From positions 1-10,283 of the forward strand of contig JAHJSK010000056.1 of NCBI GenBank assembly GCA_018830365.1: a stretch of DNA of 10,283 nucleotides, given 5' to 3'. The translations under genes were made by a program, and so were the position numbers. Position 1 is the stretch's first letter. Each line of letters begins with the position of its first letter. Origin of the DNA: Patescibacteria group bacterium (GTDB lineage: Bacteria > Patescibacteriota > Minisyncoccia > Minisyncoccales > CG1-02-41-26). Positions 6,144-10,283 of the stretch are shown here, piece by piece. Below the pieces are notes generated by a model that saw only the letters and a program-made list of their open reading frames with translations, had not been told where the DNA came from and made no database searches.

Positions 6144-6181
6144 GGGGTGGATTCTATATGAGTCCGCCCTATTTATTTTTT
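6144..6181 (+). terminator. Intrinsic terminator on the plus strand
   Basis: GGGTGGATTC (6145-6154) pairs with GAGTCCGCCC (6160-6169) around the loop TATAT, then TATTTATTTTTT follows. Two of the ten pairs are G-U on the plus strand and would be A-C mismatches on the minus strand, which fixes the orientation of the RNA. The T-run overlaps the stop codon of the convergent NYN gene (6173-6175). It may end a very short RNA or shield the NYN gene from antisense transcription. Confidence 0.65.
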
Positions 6182-6817
6182 CTCTTCTAACTTCAAGCGA
6201 TATTTCAGATACTCAAAATCTCTAAAATTCGCGCCGGCAAACTGGCGAATTTCTTTAGCGGTTCTTGGCGCCCGCGCCAAAATAATAACTTCTTTACCCT
6301 GTTCTTTTAAATATTTAAAAACAGGCAGGAAATCGCCGTCTCCGGAAAGCACAACCACTCTATTAAAATTTTCTTTTTCTTTCATCAAGTAAAATGTCAT
6401 TTCAACATCGCAATTTGCTTTTCGTTTGCTTGTCCCGTCATCTTGTTCATAAAGTTTTACCGGTTTCAAGTATAACTCATAACCAAATTCTTTAAGTTTT
6501 AAATAAAAACGAACTCGCTGTAAATGGCGGGTAATTAAAACAAGTTCAGCTTCATTTAATTTATTGGCTCCATTTTTAACTAAATTAACCAGATATTTTT
6601 CAAGCTCATTTATAGACACGGTATGATTGTTTAAATAATCGTATTTAAAATTATGAATTTCAACGCCGCCAAAATAAAGCGCGTTGGAAATTTTATATTT
6701 CTCTTTTAAATATTTCAGCAGTTTTTGATAATCTATTTTCCATCCTAAGCTTTTTTCTCCGCCGTAAAATAGATTTGATGCATCTATAAATGCATATGTT
6801 TTTTTGTTGTAATCCAT
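6173..6817 (-). CDS. NYN-domain (LabA/DUF88-like) PIN-fold nuclease
   Basis: The 214-residue protein matches the NYN family of PIN-like, metal-dependent nucleases, usually thought to cut RNA. The acidic metal-site residues are recognisable: Asp12 and Asn15 in YAFIDASNL, Asp137 in KANCDVEMT, and Asp160 and Asp162 in VVLSGDGDF. The last is followed by the conserved strand KEVIILA (175-181). The first part holds the alpha/beta core and residues 60-130 form a charged insert typical of the family. Substrate and partners are unknown. The ATG at 6817 has no strong ribosome site, but it starts the reading directly before the first core strand. It lies 43 bases after the stop of the charged protein gene on the same strand, so co-transcription is possible. 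The terminator at 6144-6181 faces it from the plus strand. Confidence 0.88.
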   Translation of the reverse strand: MDYNKKTYAFIDASNLFYGGEKSLGWKIDYQKLLKYLKEKYKISNALYFGGVEIHNFKYDYLNNHTVSINELEKYLVNLVKNGANKLNEAELVLITRHLQRVRFYLKLKEFGYELYLKPVKLYEQDDGTSKRKANCDVEMTFYLMKEKENFNRVVVLSGDGDFLPVFKYLKEQGKEVIILARAPRTAKEIRQFAGANFRDFEYLKYRLKLEEKK

Positions 6818-6860
6818 AATTTATTTTCAAAACCGTGGCTGTGAATCCGTGGCGCGGGGT

Positions 6861-7307
6861 TTATATTGTAAATTTTTTGTACATGCCTTCTTTAACTAAA
6901 ATATCGTGGAAAAGGTCTATTAAATAAGGGTCTTTTGTTTCCTTGGCTATTTTTATTGCAAAGGAAATTCCTTTGGTTTGTGCTAAATCTAAAAGATTGC
7001 TTATTTTCCTCTGTATGGTTTGCCCTTGCATTTTTTCCGCTTTTTTCAAAACATCCATCTCTGTTGACGCAGGCAATTTTATTTTTTCAATTTCCTCTTT
7101 CAATTTTTCTCGCTCTTCTTTTTCTGTCTCGGTTAATTCTTTTCTTTCCAAAATTTCTTTACCTTCCTTGCCTACGGGAAACCATTCCTTGATTATTTTT
7201 TCACTTGTCTCCCTTGATTTTATTTCTGGCAATCCTTCTTTTTTATTATTTTTATTATTTAAAAAATCAACCATATATTTATGTTGGCGTGTTTTAAAAA
7301 TGCGCAT
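6861..7307 (-). CDS. Hypothetical charged protein
   Basis: I do not recognise a named family. The 148 residues divide in three. A short N-terminus is followed by a lysine- and glutamate-rich stretch (about 45-78) predicted to be helical or coiled coil. The more hydrophobic end (about 98-146) contains ISNLLDLAQTKGISFAIKIA and KDPYLIDLFHDILVKEGMYK. That C-terminal module looks like a conserved helical domain; my impression that similar ends recur in CPR proteins near secretion-type ATPases is unverified. There is no signal peptide or membrane segment. Two starts are possible, the ATG at 7307 and an internal ATG at 7274 (Met12), and neither has a clear Shine-Dalgarno site. The downstream neighbour on the same strand is the NYN nuclease gene. 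Confidence 0.7.
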   Translation of the reverse strand: MRIFKTRQHKYMVDFLNNKNNKKEGLPEIKSRETSEKIIKEWFPVGKEGKEILERKELTETEKEEREKLKEEIEKIKLPASTEMDVLKKAEKMQGQTIQRKISNLLDLAQTKGISFAIKIAKETKDPYLIDLFHDILVKEGMYKKFTI

Positions 7308-7367
7308 TAAAAATGTTCGCGTAGATAAATTTTAACAAATTTTAATTTCAGAAGCAAATTTTAAGTT

Positions 7368-7427
7368 TTACAAAAATTCGCTTTTAAATTCGTTATTTAG
7401 CTCTTCGTTGATTTTGATAATACTGAA
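7368..7427 (-). pseudogene. Possible gene-end fragment
   Basis: A 19-codon frame enclosed by TGA (7428-7430) and TAA (7368-7370) reads FSIIKINEELNNEFKSEFL. Its charge pattern looks like a real protein end rather than random AT-rich sequence. There is no start codon. It may be a remnant of whatever followed hsdS before the hairpin pair appeared. The rest of 7308-7439 shows nothing specific. The call is weak because of its length. Confidence 0.2.
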
Positions 7428-7439
7428 TCAAAAACCATG

Positions 7440-7509
7440 CCCCGTAGTGAAGGCGAAGCGTTCTACTACTGGGGTCTTTGAGCCCCCACACCAAAATTTG
7501 GTGAGGGGG
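7440..7509. repeat. Hairpin doublet overlapping the hsdS 3' end
   Basis: Hairpin one pairs CCCC-GTAGT (7440-7448) with ACTAC-T-GGGG (7465-7474), with further GAA/TTC pairing inside. Hairpin two is an almost perfect palindrome, CCCCC-A-CACCAAA (7483-7495) with TTTGGTG-A-GGGGG (7497-7509). The hsdS stop codon (7466-7468) lies within hairpin one and the last HsdS codons are made from hairpin two. On the minus strand hairpin one is followed by CATGGTTTTT, so it could also act as a weak terminator for hsdS. Two hairpins side by side recall the palindrome pairs at the hicBA loci. Confidence 0.75.
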
Positions 7510-8593
7510 TAAATTTTGATTTTTTATATTCTCCAGACATTGATTTATGCAATACGCTCTCAAACAATTCCTTCAATTTCGTGCGTTGGGCGAGGAGTTT
7601 GATTTTATAATCCTGAACCGCGGAAAGTTTGGCAACGATTTGCTGTTGGGTTTTAAGGGGTGGAATAATAAGTTTTTTGATTTTTAATAATTTGAAATGC
7701 CTGCTATATCCTAAATTATTAATCTTCAGATTTAACATTAAGAAATAGAAAAACTTTGGAAAAAACTTGGCGTTGGGAATTATAATTTGAGTCCCATCAG
7801 CCCCTATCGCAAAGTTGAAATCTACATATTTAAAAATTCGAGTGTGGTCACCAAAAATAATTACAGGGGAATCAATTTTATATACCGCATCCTCATTATC
7901 TATATAGCCAACAATAAATTTATCGCTTTGATCGATTATCGGAAATTTTCCAACGCTCTGATATTTTTCTCTAGGAATGCCTTTAATTTTTAGCGGATTT
8001 TTCTCGATGCAGTTTATAAACTTATTTTCTTCCCAATCCCTACCGGCCGGATTTAACTCCTTATGCAAGAGCGACTGGAAAAGCTCATCGGTTTTTTGAA
8101 TAAGACCATCGTTTAATTTCTGTGCCTCGGCGATTTTATCCAACCGCTCAACGATCTGTTTTTGAATTGCGAGAGGCGGAACTGGTATCTCAAAATTTCT
8201 TAAATTACTTCCTTTAATTGCAGAGAATGTGCTTCCAGTTGAAAGTTTAGACCAATTATTTTCATTTTTCTTCATGAAATAAAACAGAAACATTTGATTC
8301 ATAATGTTCTTTTTTGCACGGAGAGCTCCAAGGCCACGACCAACACATGATTTTTCTTTCGCCAAATTTATATTGCCCACTGGCGCACGAACAGACATTA
8401 AAACATCATTTGCTTCTGCAATACGGCTTGGAGACGAACAATACTTAACAGGAGTGGGGTAAATCTCGCCAAATTCAGCCTTGCCTTGAAAAAATGGCAA
8501 ACCCTCACCACACTCGTTATAACTTGAAGATGGTGGCGATTGCCCCATAACAACGTCAACAACTTCTCCTAATTTTTTTGTTGGGTAAGACAT
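7466..8593 (-). CDS. hsdS: Type I restriction-modification specificity subunit
   Basis: HsdS gives a type I restriction-modification complex its DNA target by presenting two target-recognition domains on a helical spacer. The 375 residues show both halves. Target domain one is at about 5-138, ending in FEIPVPPLAIQKQIVERLDK, with spacer helices to about 185. Target domain two is at about 187-308, ending in IIPPLKTQQQIVAKL, with a second spacer to about 352. Length is typical. Residues from about 357 on are poorly family-like. Of these, 362-371 are encoded by a palindromic repeat, so the C-terminus was probably altered. The start (ATG at 8593) opens MSYPTKKLGEVVDVVMGQSP, the usual beginning. 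hsdR does not follow in the window and the upstream modification gene is cut. HsdS could still act with a methylase from elsewhere, but it is likely orphaned. Confidence 0.93.
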   Translation of the reverse strand: MSYPTKKLGEVVDVVMGQSPPSSSYNECGEGLPFFQGKAEFGEIYPTPVKYCSSPSRIAEANDVLMSVRAPVGNINLAKEKSCVGRGLGALRAKKNIMNQMFLFYFMKKNENNWSKLSTGSTFSAIKGSNLRNFEIPVPPLAIQKQIVERLDKIAEAQKLNDGLIQKTDELFQSLLHKELNPAGRDWEENKFINCIEKNPLKIKGIPREKYQSVGKFPIIDQSDKFIVGYIDNEDAVYKIDSPVIIFGDHTRIFKYVDFNFAIGADGTQIIIPNAKFFPKFFYFLMLNLKINNLGYSRHFKLLKIKKLIIPPLKTQQQIVAKLSAVQDYKIKLLAQRTKLKELFESVLHKSMSGEYKKSKFTPSPNFGVGAQRPQ

Positions 8594-8597
8594 GTTA

Positions 8598-8676
8598 ATT
8601 GCTTATAAATGTTCCTACTTAAATTCCCCGAATAAAATGACTATATTATGCGGCTTTTTGCCATTGCTTATAAATG
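8598..8676. repeat. Direct 14-bp repeats in the gap before hsdS
   Basis: ATTGCTTATAAATG occurs at 8598-8611 and 8663-8676, 65 bases apart, in the 86-base gap between the AlbA_2 gene and hsdS. An inverted repeat, GGCTTTTT (8652-8659) with AAAAAGCC (8682-8689), encloses the second copy and the AlbA_2-gene stop codon. The repeats could mark a past duplication or deletion, or a regulatory site for hsdS; no clear promoter was found. Confidence 0.7.
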
Positions 8677-8679
8677 CTT

Positions 8680-10092
8680 CTAAAAAGCCAGGGTATAAAA
8701 AACATTGACTGAGGCCCCGTGAGATTCGATAACCCCCATATCTTTTAACTCTCTCAAGTCATAGTTTATGGTCGCTCTAGGCACCCTTCTTAATACTTTT
8801 TCGCAATCTTGAGCGGTTAATTTTCCTTTTATAAGTAGCGCATCAATGATCTTCATCTGTCGCTGATTAAGGTCGCGATATTTATCACCAAGAAGGATGA
8901 CCTCAAAACTATTTACAAGATTACGAAAAAGCGGAGATGGCAAATTCCATTCCTCCATTTTTTTTAAAACAATATCAATGCCTCTCCCATATTCTTCCAA
9001 ATAATCTAAGTCCTTAAGGCGGCCAGCGATCATAGAATTACGGCTAAATTGTGCATCTTTGATGTTTTCTACCGTGACACCGGGCGGCAACGATCCGGGG
9101 TTTAGGATTTCAATCCGATCATTGAAAATTTTAACTTGGGCATAGGTCTCAATTATTTTGTAATCGCGGTGAATAACAGAGTTAGCAATAAGCTCGCGTA
9201 TTGCCGCTTCAGGATACTCAAACCTTTCAATTCTTTTTGTTCCAACAATCTCTGCCATCTTCCTAATGTTCTTCAAAACAAATCTGTAAGAATCGTCGAT
9301 TTGAACATCAAGGGTTCCTTTTATATCCGTGTTATCAATAATTTCACTTGCCGCATTATTACCTGCATAGCGCACGCAACGAACCAAATATCTTTCATAG
9401 GGGGTTCTATCTTGAGGTGGGTCGTGTGCAAAAACAAGATAACCGCCTACAGTTGGTTTAAATTCTCCACCGAAATTTGCAACGATACCAAGATTTTGAA
9501 GCAGATTATCATCAATGCGTGCATCAGCACCTCTTTTAACGTCCATTTCGCGCTTCGTAAGCAGGTGTAAAATTTTTGGTTCTGACAAATCTGCGCGCGA
9601 AATATTTACGGCCTCGGATAGATCAAATTGAAATTCTTTTGAAGTTGCCACATAAGTTCTAAATTCGTTATCTGTAATGCGGCGGTTCGAATTTGCCTCT
9701 CTGATATAAGCACCGTTTGGTAAACCAACGGGTTTGTAGTAGCAAGGCATGTGGTCTTTCGGGCATTCCGGTACATAAACAGCGAGAATTGTTTGGTTTT
9801 CGTAATTTATGACATGATATTCGGGGCGAAGAACGAAGCTCATCTTATCGTTGAAATACTCGGTAAGTTTTCTTTGCATCAAATCTAAGTTTTCGCATCC
9901 CTCGACAGCATTTCTTTCTTGGATGACCCCAAACACTATAAGACCGCCCCCTCTTCGATTTGCGAAAGCAGAAATCGCCTTCCAAATGTCGTTTGGGATA
10001 TTGGTTCTTGCGGTCTTGAATTCTAAATCCGGCAATTCGGTTGCGAGAGTAAGTCCATATTTTATTTTTTCGATAATTTGTTGGTCTGTCAT
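8680..10092 (-). CDS. AlbA_2 (Schlafen-like) and HATPase_c_4 domain protein of a type I RM locus
   Basis: The 470-residue protein joins an N-terminal AlbA_2 domain (formerly AAA_4) to a GHKL-type ATPase domain and a winged-helix end. AlbA_2 spans about 15-145: ELPDLEFKTA (19-28) holds the conserved acidic/lysine pair, then WKAISAFANRRGGGLIVFGV (37-56). The HATPase_c_4 region spans about 290-395: EAAIRELIANSVIHRDY (295-311), with Glu300 and Asn304 in the ATP-binding helix, then NPGSLPPGV (331-339) and EEYGRGI (366-372). Residues 405-465 look like a winged-helix DNA-binding domain. Such proteins are often encoded beside hsd genes and are usually called transcriptional regulators; related Schlafen domains include RNases, so nuclease activity is possible but inferred. 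The start codon overlaps the upstream gene's stop (ATGA). By eye it is less AT-rich than neighbouring genes, suggesting arrival with the RM locus. Confidence 0.88.
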   Translation of the reverse strand: MTDQQIIEKIKYGLTLATELPDLEFKTARTNIPNDIWKAISAFANRRGGGLIVFGVIQERNAVEGCENLDLMQRKLTEYFNDKMSFVLRPEYHVINYENQTILAVYVPECPKDHMPCYYKPVGLPNGAYIREANSNRRITDNEFRTYVATSKEFQFDLSEAVNISRADLSEPKILHLLTKREMDVKRGADARIDDNLLQNLGIVANFGGEFKPTVGGYLVFAHDPPQDRTPYERYLVRCVRYAGNNAASEIIDNTDIKGTLDVQIDDSYRFVLKNIRKMAEIVGTKRIERFEYPEAAIRELIANSVIHRDYKIIETYAQVKIFNDRIEILNPGSLPPGVTVENIKDAQFSRNSMIAGRLKDLDYLEEYGRGIDIVLKKMEEWNLPSPLFRNLVNSFEVILLGDKYRDLNQRQMKIIDALLIKGKLTAQDCEKVLRRVPRATINYDLRELKDMGVIESHGASVNVFYTLAF

Positions 10093-10142
10093 AATAGTTT
10101 TTTAATTTCGCCCAATGCCTTCTCAAGTTTTTTTTCTTCTAT
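10089..10142 (-). pseudogene. Last codons of a gene cut by an IS, probably hsdM
   Basis: A frame ending in TGA at 10089-10091 reads IEEKKLEKALGEIKKLL and overlaps the AlbA_2 gene start by ATGA, the classic sign of a coupled upstream gene. At about 10143 the frame runs into IS terminal sequence and meets TAA within two codons. The helical, charged tail and the position before AlbA_2 and hsdS suggest the C-terminus of the modification subunit HsdM, but 17 residues cannot prove this. The rest of the gene, if present, lies beyond the IS outside the window. Confidence 0.6.
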
Positions 10143-10283
10143 CAGGACTTACGCACATTGAAAAAATAGCGTAGAATAAGGCAAAAGGTCGATTTTTGAA
10201 ATAAAACTAGAAAAATATGTTCTTTTTGCCTAAAAATGCTATCAATTACATTAAAGGTTTGCTGTGCGTCTTTGAAAACGCAA
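10143..10283 (+). mobile_element. Left end of an insertion sequence (continues past window)
   Basis: From 10143 the sequence changes to CAGGACTTACGCAC, which looks like the terminal inverted repeat of DDE-type IS elements. It then runs about 75 bases to the start of a transposase-like frame on the plus strand. It interrupts the coding tail of the gene before AlbA_2. An inverted repeat, AGGCAAAA (10179-10186) and TTTTGCCT (10224-10231), brackets the presumed transposase start codon. The right end and target duplication are outside the window, so the family cannot be fixed. Confidence 0.65.
10217..10283 (+). CDS. Transposase, N-terminal fragment (continues past window)
   Basis: The frame starts with ATG at 10217 and remains open to the window edge (22 complete codons), reading MFFLPKNAINYIKGLLCVFE then NA. 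A short opening like this, with a YIKGLL helix soon after the start, is compatible with DDE transposases, some IS701/IS4-like. The main support is its place just inside an IS-like terminal repeat. Only the beginning is visible, with no catalytic residue, so the family assignment is tentative. It is the only gene on the plus strand here, opposite to the locus it interrupts. Confidence 0.5.
   Translation, partial: MFFLPKNAINYIKGLLCVFENA

Noticed and set aside
6142..6225. 27-codon frame starting in the plus-strand terminator hairpin
   Set aside because: The ATG lies just before the terminator stem and the frame runs antisense through the NYN gene, so translation is unlikely.
9136..9570. 144-codon frame on the plus strand inside the AlbA_2 gene
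   Set aside because: It is antisense to a well-supported domain protein and shows no family motif or ribosome site.
10089..10126. Longer alternative frame starting before the AlbA_2 ATG (93 codons)
   Set aside because: It overlaps the conserved AlbA_2 domain in another frame and has a basic, low-complexity composition without motifs.

Overview
The window looks like chromosome from a member of the Candidate Phyla Radiation (Patescibacteria, Parcubacteria-like). The basis is the AT-rich sequence, short gaps, genes without clear Shine-Dalgarno sites, back-to-back hicBA toxin-antitoxin pairs, a large membrane-anchored VirD4/TraG-like ATPase with no other secretion genes, and many short palindromic repeats between genes. 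TGA acts as a stop (rmuC, the broken hicA), so the UGA-glycine code of Gracilibacteria/Absconditabacteria does not apply. The placement is an inference from gene content, not a database match. All complete genes are on the minus strand; only a transposase start at the right edge is on the plus strand.

Layout from left to right. 1-575 is most of clpP (protease subunit, end beyond the window). 576-955 has no firm gene: two strong hairpins and a short frame that could be the remnant of a gene end. 956-2182 holds two HicBA modules. The left one has a hicA split by a 109-bp palindromic insertion flanked by an 8-bp repeat; the right one is intact and has a recognisable promoter. A CAAATGTCTGGGG-type palindrome occurs in the insertion, between the modules and in the right module's leader. 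2364-2462 is a three-way-junction inverted repeat that overlaps the rmuC stop codon. 2459-3553 is rmuC. 3595-6021 is the 808-residue VirD4/TraG-like ATPase. 6091-6181 contains a compact plus-strand promoter-plus-terminator unit beside a DnaA-box-like site. 6173-6817 is a NYN/PIN-like nuclease and 6861-7307 is an unrecognised charged protein.

7440-10283 is an accessory island that appears to be a decayed type I restriction-modification locus. In transcription order it is: the last codons of a gene that is probably hsdM, cut by an insertion sequence; an AlbA_2/HATPase_c_4 regulator-like protein that overlaps it by ATGA; and a two-domain hsdS. No hsdR follows hsdS in this window. The IS begins near 10143 and runs off the right edge, carrying the start of its transposase on the plus strand.

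The genes fall into three functional groups: housekeeping proteolysis (clpP), toxin-antitoxin and restriction modules that show decay by insertion of palindromes or an IS, and a possible core CPR set (rmuC, the ATPase, the NYN nuclease, the charged protein) that may be co-transcribed in parts. The most interesting material is non-coding: the palindromic element in hicA and its relatives, the three-way-junction element after rmuC, and the small plus-strand transcription unit.
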